Assembly (NCBI GenBank): GCA_022414725.1 | Contig: CM039462.1 | Coordinates: 13,337,233-13,401,232, forward strand | Origin: Microglena sp. YARC | Lineage: Eukaryota; Chlorophyta; Chlorophyceae; Chlamydomonadales; Chlamydomonadaceae | Direction: 5' to 3' | DNA length: 64,000 nt | Shown: piece after piece, positions 32,083-42,193 of the stretch | Position numbering within the stretch: the first letter of the stretch is position 1 | How the letters are laid out: every line of letters starts with the position of its first letter | The notes under the pieces: generated by a model | Database searches by the model: none | Seen by the model: the letters and a program-made list of their open reading frames with translations, nothing else | What the model was told of the DNA's origin: nothing | Program-made: the position numbers and the translations under genes

Positions 32083-32775
32083 CCATCATTCGTGATGAGA
32101 GGGGATGCAATGAGAAGGCACAGGGAGAAAAGCGCTAATATGAAAGTCCGAGGAGTTTTGTCTCGTTCCGAGGAGTTATGAATTTGACCGGTTTTGACGC
32201 CGGCTACCCGGCTAAACAGCTACACAGCTACATTCGGACTAGTGACGACATAAATGAAAACCGCAATAAATCTAAGCGACGCGTATACGCGCGCGTATTC
32301 GATTCCCACTGGGGTCGGCTTGCCGCGGAGGGCACTTTTTCGCGTACGGATCTCAGGGTTGCGGACTGTGGACGCGGCGTTTTCATTTGTCGTTTCTATT
32401 CCTGTGGACTCAATCTAGGGATCTGGATCTACGATTTCCACAAAGGAAATTCGCATCTCCGTGCTTCTCGAAGCTCATTGCATCAGCGCATTGTGCTTGA
32501 CAAGGAAATCTGCTGTTTCGCACTAGTTCCTGCAGTTTGCGCTGTAGCAACTGTAGCCTCGGGCGTTGCTGCATCTGTCTCCATGGAACTTCGGGGAGTC
32601 AGTGAGCTATTAACTTCATTAGCCTTACAGGCCACCAAGTTGAATGCCATGCCATGCCATGCTATATTGATTCTTGACCCCCCAAATATTAAATTGTTCA
32701 GATAAGTAAGAAAATGCTTGTGCGTCTTTCACTAAGGAGGCTGCCATTGCTGGTTGACGAAAATTACACCACCCC

Positions 32776-32824
32776 TTGGGCAGACCTGCAGGGGACCCGC
32801 CAGGGCACCCTACTATTTATGTAA
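32776..32824. repeat. Short dispersed repeat (partner 47178-47224)
   Basis: GACCTGCAGGGGACCCGCC then AGGGCACCCTACTATTTA is nearly repeated at 47185 as GACCTCCAAGGGACCCACC then AGGGCACCCTACTATTTA. Length and ends of the element are unclear. Confidence 0.6.
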
Positions 32825-33114
32825 CGTCTCCTCAATTGAAACTGGATTTCCCTTTGCCTCAATGGCAGGATTCTCGCTAAGGATGAAGACTTCATTCTTG
32901 TCTCGGCATTGTTTTGCTAAAGTTGAAATTACGTGTACAAAATTGGCACCTAAACCCTAAACCCTAGGTAGTTTAGCCTGGGTGGAAGCTGCCCAGGCAT
33001 GGAAGAATGATAATGTCCAAGGAAAAAAACTGAGTGTGGAGAGACAGGGACGGGGCAAAGAGGGACACAAGGTGTGGGTGCTTTTACATCAAAGCATATT
33101 ACGCTAAAATGCTG

Positions 33115-33274
33115 GTGAGTGGGTGAATGACCCCCCCCACACACACACACACCACCACCACACACACATAGACACACGCACACACACCACCACCAAAAAC
33201 ACGGACATGAGAAATCCCCCCCTACACCCTACACACACACACCTACACAAACACATACTGGCATGAAACTGCCC

Positions 33275-33351
<77 letters not shown>

Positions 33352-33405
33352 CACCACCACCACCACCACCACCACTCACACCCACACATACGCACACGCA
33401 AACAG
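33115..33405. repeat. CA / poly-C / CAC microsatellites
   Basis: Compound simple repeats just downstream of the DUF1764 stop: CACACA runs, a C-run of about 25, and ACCACC. Two CCCTAAACCCTA motifs lie nearby at 32950-32966. Confidence 0.95.
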
Positions 33406-33577
33406 ACTCACTGACATGAGACTACCCTACCACCCCCAGCATCAAATCAAATAGTCATGGAAGCTGGGATAAGAGCTTAAGAACACATGTACTTCAAAAT
33501 CAGAAGTTCAATCTTGAACTTTTAAATTGACAACATGACTCAAGCCTTTCGGCTGCCGGCCACCTTTAGCATGCAGC

Positions 33578-36500
33578 TCAGAAACAACAGTCACAGTCAA
33601 ATGGGCATAAGTCTGTGTCCCCGCCCTTGTTGCCTAGTCCCAACTCATTTTCAGAGTAAATGGCATAGCCCTCCTCCGTCTTCTTTCGGTGAGTATTGCT
33701 CACATCTCCAAAGATATCGTCCTTGTTGCCTTTCAGCTTGGGCTGCTTGACAGCTGGTGCCTCAGCGGGATTTGGTGCAGCACTCTGCATTCAAGGATGG
33801 TGGGAAGGAGTTAAATGGCCTGGGCATGGGTATGGGACCACGTTAGCCAGGGTATGTTGTCTTTAATGCCTTCAGCTTGGGCTACTTGACACCTGGCGCC
33901 TCAGCGGGCTTTGGTGCAGCACTCTGCATACAAGGATGGTAGGAAGGAGTTAAATGGCCTGGGCATGGGTATGGGACCGTGTTAGCCAGGGAATATTGTC
34001 CTTGTTGCCTTGCATCTTAGGCCGCTTGGCAGCTGGGACCTCAGCGGGCTTCGGTGCAGCACTCTGCATACAAGGATGGAAGGGAAGGAGTTAAATGGCA
34101 TGAGCATGGGTATGGGACCTTGTTACCCAGGGCATATCGTCCTTGTTGCCTTGCACCTTGGGCCGCCTTACAGCTGGGGCCTCAGCGGGCTTTGGTGCAG
34201 CACTCTGCACAGTTGAAAAGTTAAATCTATACAGGCATATCATGACATGTTCAAAGAGATTGTCATTTTTGCCTTGCACCTTGGGCCGCTTGACAGCTGG
34301 GGCCTCAGTGGGCTTTGGTGCAGCACCCTGCATACAAGGGAGGTGGGAAGGAGTTAAATGGCCTGGGCATGGGTATGGGACCGTGTTAGCCAGGGCATTT
34401 TGTCCTTGTTGCCTTGCACATTTGGTTGCACCTTGGGCCGCTTGACAGCTGTGGCTGCTTGACAGCTGGGGCCGCTTGACAGCTGGGACCTCAGCAGGCT
34501 TTGGTGCAGCGCTCTGCAAAGTTGAAAAGTTAAATCCGCACAAGCACATCATGACATCTCCAAATATATTGCCCTTGTTGCCTTGCACCTTTGGTTGCTT
34601 ACGTGTTCTGGTGAGCATGTATGCAACCATGTGTGAGCTAGCACAAACATGTTTCTCTGCATGCTCACCGGAACACGTACATTCAAAGACACGCATGTGC
34701 AAATAGTTGAGCTAATAAACAATCAGGTTTGTCTGCATGCTCACCGGAACACGTACATCCAAAGACGCACATGTGCAAGCATGTGTGAGCGAGCACAAAC
34801 ACGCCTCTCTGCATGCTCACCGGAACACGTACATTCAAAGACACGCATGTGCAAACAACTAGCACAACTGTTTGCACATGCGTGTCTTTGAATGCACGTG
34901 TTCTGGTGAGCGTGCTGACAAACATGTGTGCTCACTGCTGAGCATTGCTGAGCATTGTCTGCATGCTCACTGGTGAGCGTGCAGACAAACATGTGTGCCC
35001 ACACATGTTTGCACATGCATGTCTTTGAATGGACGTGTTCCGGTGAGCACGCATACAAACTTGTTTGTTTATTAGCACAACTGTTTGCACATGCGTGTCT
35101 TTGAATGCACGTGTTCTGGTGAGCGTGCAGACAAACATGTGTGCTCACTGCTGAGCATTGCTGAGCATTGTCTGCATGCTCACTGGTGAGCGTGCAGACA
35201 AACATGTGTGCTCACACATGTTTGCACATGCATGTCTTTGAATGGACGTGTTCCGGTGAGCACGCATACAAACTTGTTTGTTTATTAGCACAACTGTTTG
35301 CACATGCGTGTCTTTGAATGTACGTGCTCCGGTGAGCATGCAGACAGCATGTCTCTGCTAGCACATGTGTGTCTTTGAATGTACTTGTTCTGGTGAGCGT
35401 GCAGACAAACATGTGTGTGCTAGCACAACTGTTTGCACATGCGTGTCTTTCCATGTACGTGTTCTGGTGAGCATGTATGCAAACGTGCGTGTGCTAGCAC
35501 AAAAACGTTTGTCTGCATGCTCACCGGAACACGTACATTGAAAGACACGCAAGATCAAACAGTTGTGCTAGCTCAGACATGGTTGTCTGCACGCTCACCA
35601 GAACACGTACATTTAAAGACACGCATGTGCAAACCACCTCCGCACCCAACCATTTTTCTCAGAGTTGGGGTGCGCATGACTAGAGTTATCAGCATTGCAG
35701 CGGTCAAGATCCTTGAAGTTATTCAATGTTTGTAGCTCTATTCGGCTACAAGTAGCTACTTTTTCCACTACTTTCGAAACTACCTGCTGGTGACTGCTAA
35801 AGAGTTTTTTCGTTTTGCTTGCGACAGGCTCTTAGAACTTGTCATAATCATAATAATCATGCCAATTGCAAAAATCAGCATGTAACATGCGACATGCATC
35901 GTTTAACCTAAAACCTGCAGCTTGCAACCCAGAACATGCAACATGCAGTATGAAAAGTGCAACCTCCAACATGTGACAAGCGACACGTAACAGGCATCGT
36001 TCAACAGTAAACCTGCGACCTGCAACCCAGAACATGCAACATGCAGTATGAAAAGTGCAACCTCCATCATGCGATAAGCGACATGCAACATGCATCGTTC
36101 AACAGTAAACCTGCGACCTGCAACCCAGAACATGCAACATGCAGTATGAAAAGTGCAAAATCAAACATGTGACAAGCGACACGAAACAGGCATCGTTCAA
36201 CATTTAACCTGCAACCTGCAACCCAGAACATGCAACATGCAGTATGAAAAGTGCAAAACTCCAACTTCCAACCTTCTGCCCCCCCCCCCCCCCCCCCCCC
36301 CCTTGCTTCCCCAAAACAGGCTGTCCCTCACATCCCTGTAACACGCAACACGCGACTGCTCACCTTCTCTTCCCTAGCCTCCTTCTCTTCCCGAGCCTTC
36401 TTTATCCTCTCAGCAATGTCCTTCATTTCACCTGCGTTTTTGTAGGTATAATTAGTCTTTTAGTATTGATTTTGATCTTTAAGAAGAAGAAAAATTTAAA

Positions 36501-37727
36501 AGCATTAAAATTATAACAGTTAGAAGAAAATATATAAATGGAAAAATTATCCTCTCAGCTACGTCCTTCATTCCACCCGCGTTAAATTTTTTACTGGTAA
36601 ATATTTTTACTGGTAAATTCATCCCATATGCGGTTACTTTTTTACTGGTAAATCCATTCCACCTGCGTTTACATTTTCTGGTAAATATATTTAGAGTGGC
36701 AAATTCATTCCACCAGCGTTTTCGTTTTTACTGGAAAATGTTGTGACTAGTAAATCCATTCTACCTGCGTTTACGTTTTTACTGGTAAATTCATTCCACC
36801 TGCGTTTCCTAATTTTAAAGTAAACATTTTTACTTGTAAATACATTCCACCTGCAGTTACGTTTTACTGGTAAATTCATTCCACGTGCGGTTACATTTTT
36901 AGTGGTAACTATTTTTATTTGTAAATTCATTTCACCTGCGTTTACATTTTCCTGGTAAATATGGCATTTGCAGCTTTGATTCTACTCCTGTTCAGATGAA
37001 GAAAGAAAAATGATAAAACAATTAAAGGGATAAAAGGAAGGAGAAAAATTATAAAATAAAAAATGATTTGTTAGTGTTTTCATCTTTCCTGATTATTGTT
37101 GATCTTCTCAGCGATGTCCTTCATTACACATGTGTTAACAATTTGATGAATGGTTCGTATTGATTGTTCAGAGGAAGAAGCAAAAAATGGAAAAATGAGA
37201 AATATTAAAGTCATAAAGAATAAAAAACATTTGAAAAAACGAAAAAATTGTTTGTTCGCGTTTACATTTTTCTTGATCCTCTCAGTGATGTCCTTCATTT
37301 CACCTGCGTATAAAAATTGATGAATGTGTCTAATGTATGGTTTGTATTGATTTGTTTTATTGTTCAGAGGAAGAAGCAAAAAATTGAAAATGGAAAAGAT
37401 AAAAATGATAAAAATATAAACATTTGAAAAATGAAGACAATTTATTTGTTCGCCAGTGTTCGAGTTTACATTTTTCCTGATAAATACGTTTACTGCTGAA
37501 GATGGTGGGCAGCCAAATTGCTGGTTAACGCTATTTAACCAAGTTCAAGTTCAAGTTTCACCTGTCAGTCCCGTCAGCTCCGCCTCAGCTTTTGAGTCCG
37601 ATGTACCGGCGGCAGACGAGGTGCTGCTGCCCAAGCCGAAGATGTCATCGATTTCTGACTTCTTCTTCCCCTTCTTCTGCTGCAGGAGAGCACAATTGTG
37701 TTTGGGTTTGTGTTTGGGTTTGTGTGT

Positions 37728-37770
<43 letters not shown>

Positions 37771-38157
37771 AGGTTCGTAAAGGTAGAAGATGTCGTTGGT
37801 CTCCGACTTCTTCTTCCCCTTCTGCTGCTGCGAGAGGAGCACAATTTGGTTTGGATTTGCGTGTGTGTGTGTGGGGGGTGGGGGGGGGGAGGGGGTGGTA
37901 AAGGCTACTTGCTGCCCAAGTAGAAGATGTCGTTGGTCTCCGACTTCTTCTTCCCTTTCTACTGCTGCGAGAGGAGCACAATTTGGTTTGGATTTGTGTG
38001 TGTGGGGGGGGGGAGGGGGGGGGTGGGGGGTGGGGGTGGGGGTGGGGGGGAGGGGGTCGTAAAGGCTACTTGCTGCCCAAGTAGAAGATATCGTCAATCT
38101 CCGACTTCTTTTTCCCTTTCTTCTGCTGCGGGAGGAGCACAATTTGGTTTGGATTTG

Positions 38158-38195
<38 letters not shown>

Positions 38196-38196
38196 T

Positions 38197-38228
<32 letters not shown>

Positions 38229-39023
38229 GTTCGTAAAGGCGACATGCTGCCCGAGCAGAAGATTTCGTCGGTTTCCGACTTCTTTTGCCCTTCTTCTGCT
38301 GTGGGAGGAGCACGATTGGGGCAACTGTTCAAAAACCTGAGCTGTACAGCAACATGTTTTTTAAGGGTTGATCAGGCTGCCCAAGCCGAAGGTATCGTTT
38401 GATTTCCTACTTCTTCTTCCCTTCTTCTGCTTTGGGAGGAGCACAATTGGGTTTGGGTTTGTGTGTGTGTGTGTGTTTGTGTGTCAAGGGTGGGGGGGAT
38501 GGGGGAGGGGGATTCTTAAAGTTGCTACTTGTAGATCAAGTGCTAAATTATGTACGCTGGTTTTGGGTGGGGTGCTACGTTAGATGAGGTGCTTCCCGAG
38601 CTAAAGATGATGTCATCGATCCCCGACTTCTTCTTCCCCTTCTGCGGCTGCGGGAGGAGCACACTTGTATTTCTTTTGAAGGAAAGGGACAGGTGTCTTT
38701 ACATAGCACCATGGCGCTGGTAGCCTTTAAGGTGCTACTATCACCTGTATTGCCCCCCCCACCCACCCACCCCACACACACCAGTTTTTGGTAAGGAAAA
38801 GAGGAAGCGTCTTTATGTAGCATTATGGTGCTAGTAACCTTTAGGGTGCTTCTATCACCTATATTGCCCCCCCCCACAGACACACAAACACACACACACA
38901 CACACACACAATACACACACAACACACATACACACCCACACAACACATACACACACGCACACACACACACACCGACCCACCCCCACACACACACACGTGA
39001 TAAATTGGTGTGTGTGTGTGTGT

Positions 39024-39078
<55 letters not shown>

Positions 39079-39501
39079 GTGTATGTGTATGTGTATATGT
39101 ATTTGTATGCTGTTGTGTGTTGTGTGTGTATGTGTGTCTGTGTCTGTGTGTGGTGTGTGTGGTGTGTTTTTGTGTGTGTATGTGTGTGTATGTGTATGTG
39201 TATGCGTGTGTGTTTTGTGTGTGTGTGTGTATGTGTGTGTGGGTGGGTGGGTGGGTGGTGGGTAGGTGTGGGGTGTGTGGGTGGGTGGGTGGGTGTGGTG
39301 GGTGGGGTGGTGGGGGCGGGGATAGGTGATGCTGCTGCGGTTGTCACATTCAGCAGCACCCACCTGCTGAGGTGGATCATTGGCTGGAGCTTGAGCAGCT
39401 TCTTGAGGCGGTTGTTTCTGTTGCTTTTTCCCTGCAGGTCCCGATTTCTCAGACGAAGGCCCCGCCCGTTTCTTGTCGCCTGCCTTGATGCTTGGGCCCA
39501 T
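33578..39501 (-). CDS. DUF1764-family protein, four exons, 176 aa
   Basis: This is a small conserved eukaryotic protein of unknown function. Exons 39501-39364, 37679-37562, 36431-36364 and 33784-33578 (TGA) join in consistent phase with GT-AG introns. Exon 1 is basic (MGPSIKAGDKKRAG, PAGKKQQKQPPQ). Exon 2 has the family motif KKGKKKSEIDDIFG. Exon 3 is a charged helix (EMKDIAERIKKAREEKEARE). Exon 4 ends with the hallmark RKKTEEGYAIYSENELGLG then DLCPFDCDCCF. Lys-rich stretches suggest nuclear or nucleolar location, an inference. The Cys cluster (CPFDCDCCF) may bind metal. Nearly all 5.3 kb of intron consists of repeats, many of them copies of exons 2, 3 and 4 heads. Confidence 0.9.
33800..34610 (-). 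repeat. About six copies of the DUF1764 exon 4 acceptor and head
   Basis: Copies lie at about 33865, 34005, 34148, 34272, 34405-34515 and 34580. Each reads on the minus strand CTGCAGAGTGCTGCACC, then AAGCCCGCTGAGGCCCCAGC and GTCAAGCGGCCCAAGG, matching SAAPxPAEAPAVKxPK of exon 4. Most are preceded by CTTGTATGCAG and by CCATACCCATGCCCAGGCCA filler. Several keep the reading frame through GNKDDIF-like residues. Confidence 0.9.
34600..35645. repeat. ~50-60-bp repeat array with an internal orientation switch
   Basis: About 14 units contain GCACATGCGTGTCTTTGAAT and GTACGTGTTCTGGTGAGC, then ATGCAGACAAACATGTG. Units at 34665-34850 and 35500-35630 are in the opposite orientation to 34870-35490. A near-identical 200-bp block recurs (34860-35060 and 35075-35250), showing recent segmental duplication. 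It lies in DUF1764 intron 3. CTGGTGAGC looks like a donor, but no matching exon end was found. Confidence 0.85.
35880..36262. repeat. 96-bp repeat, 4 copies
   Basis: The unit has CATCGTTCAACAGTAAACCT, GCAACCCAGAACATGCAACA, TGCAGTATGAAAAGTGCAA and CATGTGACAAGCGACA. It lies in DUF1764 intron 3, next to exon 3's donor, and ends at a poly-C run (36280-36302). Confidence 0.9.
36540..37320 (-). repeat. Copies of DUF1764 exon 3 acceptor and head, plus 50-bp acceptor minisatellite
   Basis: On the minus strand 36541-36580, 37091-37135 and 37262-37310 repeat the start of exon 3 (CAG|GTGAAATGAAGGACAT, GCTGAGAGGATCAAGAA). Between them, 36580-36960 holds about ten copies of an AAACGCAGGTGGAATG block joined by TTTACCAGTAAAA, the acceptor boundary alone. 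A/T-rich filler (AAGAAGAAAAA) surrounds them. Exon 3 begins with GT, so each copy reads AG|GT. Confidence 0.88.
37700..38670 (-). repeat. Six copies of DUF1764 exon 2 acceptor and head
   Basis: Copies lie near 37785, 37915, 38080, 38240, 38380 and 38595. Each reads on the minus strand GTGCTCCTCTCGCAGCAG then AAGGGGAAGAAGAAGTCGGA and GATGACATCTTC, the KKGKKKSEIDDIF coding motif of exon 2. Most are followed by TAGCCTTTACGA and a C/CA-rich filler (up to ~45 C). NAGNAG acceptors are conserved. The outermost copy reads SGIDDIIF. Confidence 0.92.
38750..39312. repeat. CA/GT and GGTGGG microsatellites in DUF1764 intron 1
   Basis: ACACAC (38875-38995) passes into GTGTGT (39008-39240) and then GGTGGGT. 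The two halves are mutually complementary and could pair as a long imperfect hairpin. Histidine/threonine- or valine/cysteine-rich frames here are artefacts. Confidence 0.95.
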
Positions 39502-39659
39502 GCCTGCAGACTCTGGTCAGTGGGGGTAGGCTGCGATGGAGCCGGGTATACACCCTGGCGAAAATAACTGGCGGGCAAGGTGGGTAGGAGGAGCGCAACT
39601 TGTGGCGAGGTCTAAGAAGGACCGTAGAGCTGGAAAATAGGATTCGCAAATATATACTC

Positions 39660-40233
39660 GCGTCAGATACCGAGGGGCAACTTGGAATAGGTTGGAAATG
39701 TCAGAGAGGCGGAGGAAAAGGAGATATCCGCGAGAGGACAGGATTGGGCTAGGGGAAAGAGCCGGTCATTTGGGGAGGAGCAGGGGGGAGGAGCGGGGGG
39801 GAGGAGCGCAGCCGCCCCATGTGCACAGGCGCCAGGGGGGCGCAAGGCGGGCAGCGGGCACGGGCCTTCTTGTCCGGCCCCCCTAAAGCCCCCATTTTGC
39901 CACCTTCTAATGGAAAACATGTAGCAAATTCAAATCAGCAGGAACATTTATTGTAACTTGCATGGGATGCTTCGGTGTCCTTACCTGGCAACAACAACTC
40001 GAGCGTGGCTCAGCCTTGGAGCGTGGAGCACATTCAACTAGTCACGTGGTGGGTCCTGCTGATCAACATCTGTATATCTGCTGCGATTTCTGATATGCTA
40101 CCTGAAGTTTTCTGACACAGCACCGTGGATTTTTTCAGAGAACATGCTCATGAAGAACAGTGCCCTGCTTGTAAAGAGGGGGTGAATATTGGCCTGAAAA
40201 ATTCACAAGCCACCTGATCATCATGATGCTCAT

Positions 40234-40268
<35 letters not shown>

Positions 40269-40300
40269 TGCCTGATCATATGTACCGTATGCGCCTTAAG
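39660..40300. other. DUF1764 upstream region and intergenic DNA, including a poly-C tract
   Basis: No gene was recognised. The first ~300 bases upstream of the DUF1764 ATG hold purine-rich GGGGAGGAGC repeats (39770-39815), a possible promoter-proximal element. A run of over 30 C lies at 40236-40268. No TATA-like motif could be assigned with confidence. Confidence 0.4.
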
Positions 40301-40307
40301 TATTGGC

Positions 40308-40341
40308 ATACGGTTTGGCAAACGACCCTTTGCCAAACCGG
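40308..40341. other. Hairpin CGGTTTGGCAAA / TTTGCCAAACCG
   Basis: A 12-bp perfect inverted repeat with a short CGACCC loop. Words from it (TTTGGCAAAAGGTCGTTTGCC) recur near 48170 beside the right end of another MITE, so it may mark a dispersed element. Confidence 0.7.
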
Positions 40342-40927
40342 ATTAGGGATCCAGCTTGAGACCACTCCAGGTGGTTGGCCTTTGCCAAGTTGCAGTTACC
40401 ATGGTACTCTGCTCTACTAGCCCTAGCAAGTTAATCACAAGAGTCGTCACACAGCGGTTTACTTTTCAAGTTGTTAGTCTTAGGCATCTGTAGTTACTCA
40501 GTGAGTGATTAATCAATCCGAGAACCAGTTTATTACCGCCTCTTGTCGATATCTGTCACTACAGAAAAGTACAGTTTTAAAGTACAGGTGGCCCACTTAT
40601 GTGTTAAAATTTCTCTTATCCGGGTACCCATTTCTGGAATGTGGACGCCCTGGCTGACGCAACCTCCCAGGCTCAGACTCCCAAACCGATCTGGCCTGAC
40701 CGCGACCAGTGCACTGGTGTGCACATGGCCTCAGATCAAAACCTTACTTCGGACCTGCGTATAGCCAGTGGCCTCGATCGACCTTTTACTCGGATCCACG
40801 CGTCGATTTATCAGGACACTCGTCTTGTACCCGCACACAACGCGATTTCCGCGTCCTCTCTTATCCATGCTGCGATCTACTCACTATACCCCCACCGTTC
40901 TGTGACACCTTGCACTTCTCCCTGAAC

Positions 40928-41030
40928 TAAGGTGGATCATAGGCTGGAGCTTGGTCAGCTTCTTGAGGTGGTTGTTTCTGTTGCTTTTTCCCTGCTGGTC
41001 CCGATTTCTCAGACGAAGAACACTGACCAG
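40928..41030 (-). pseudogene. Detached copy of DUF1764 exon 1
   Basis: On the minus strand this reads SSEKSGPAGKKQQKQPPQEA then DQAPAYDPP, close to exon 1 of the DUF1764 gene (39364-39480: QAPANDPPQQ). The donor is replaced by a TAG stop. It lies ~1.5 kb upstream of the real start and lacks the initiating region, so it is probably a non-functional duplicate. Confidence 0.85.
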
Positions 41031-41480
41031 ACCTTGCATCAGGGGCGGAAACTGAGAATCCTCGCCAAGCTGATGTCCCGAAGAAGCAATCCATGAGGAG
41101 AGAATGCACCATGAGGTACGGATTTTGGCCCACGATAAAACGCAGATCTAGGCTCATGAAACGCAGATTTCGAGAACAGGTACGTCTACAAATTGTTTGC
41201 GTCTCAGGCAGCAGAGCTGGGGGTCCTCCTGAGGTACCTTGATGTGCATACGAAGGTAACCTTAGTCCTTACAACCACTCCTGCCTATCTCCCGATATCA
41301 GCCAATCTTAACAAAGACTGAACCCAACCTAACCTTCCCTACCTGGCGAAGTCCTATTCTCATCAGCGCAAAAAACAACATAGCATATCCGATTTGGCAT
41401 TTGTGTGATGTGAATAATAGCTTATTTAATCAGCATCACCCAATCACCCATGTAATTATTTTTGCTCTCCCATCCATATA

Positions 41481-41726
41481 TGTTATTCACCGGGTTTCAC
41501 CGGCTCACCTAGAGTGACTTAGAGTGCACAGGACTCCTCCCTGCTGCACTGTACTGCTGTGCCGCTGCCAGCTATGGCACGGACTCTGATGCCGGTACCA
41601 TGAGGTACCACGGCATCCCAGTACTTTCTCCTAGCGCATTGATTGAATGCTTATCTAATTGTAAAGATCTTATCCTTACCGTCTTCCCCTCGTCTCTGTG
41701 CTCTGCACATACTCCAGAAACTCACA
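41481..41726 (+). repeat. 5' LTR of the copia element
   Basis: Starts TGTTATTCACCGGG and ends CCAGAAACTCACA. Five mismatches in 246 positions against the 3' LTR by hand comparison (about 98% identity). That implies a fairly recent insertion. Confidence 0.95.
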
Positions 41727-42193
41727 GGTTACGGTCCCTTCGCTTTAGATTGTCCTTGCTCGACGGTATTCCGAGCTGGACAGGGCTTTTGATTGTTGTC
41801 GCGCGGAGTGAATCAAATGAAAGGATCGAGTAAGGCTCTCCACGCCGACAAGAACCTCCCCGCTGGGACACCACTCATGTGCGGCTATATCATCCGTGTA
41901 TCCGGATTGATTCTGCTCCATTGAGCATCAAGCTGTTCGTCCAGCAACCCCCCCCCTCACCCCCCCCTGACAACCATCTCTACCTCCACTGCGCCCCCAC
42001 CACCCCCTTCCCATCTCCCACGTCCCGTTGCTTACGCAACCTCAGCCGTCTCTCAGTCACCTCCTGACCTCTCCACTCTCCAGCCCCCTCCCCAGTTGGT
42101 CTCCACCTCCGACTGTCTCCTGCTCCTCTTCTCCATCCCGTTGCACCCGCAATCACTGCCGCATCATCTCTGCAACTGCTTCGTCGCATCACT

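Larger units (their letters stand above)
28686..32270. mobile_element. 3.6-kb element bounded by ~165-bp inverted repeats
   Basis: Left 28686-28858 and right 32108-32270 are inverted copies. Shared words include TAGCGGTTTTCATTTATG / TTGCGGTTTTCATTTATG, AGTCCGAATGTAGCTGTGTA, GCCGGGTAGCCGGCG, CAAAACCGGTCAAATTCA, CTCGGACTTTC and TAGCGCTTTTC. No target duplication was found at the outer edges, and no transposase is inside. Inside lie a Gag-only LTR relic on the minus strand and a TRIM-like element. It may be a DNA transposon that received them, or two solo repeats in inverted orientation. Confidence 0.7.

Noticed and set aside
32178..32705. 175-codon plus-strand frame
   Set aside because: It begins inside the right inverted repeat of the 3.6-kb element, matches no family I recognise, has a low-complexity AMPCHA end, and has no supporting splice or start context.
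37645..38313. 222-codon proline-rich minus-strand frame
   Set aside because: It threads through poly-C filler and successive copies of the DUF1764 exon 2 head. The true exon and its donor are within it, and the remainder is repeat filler.
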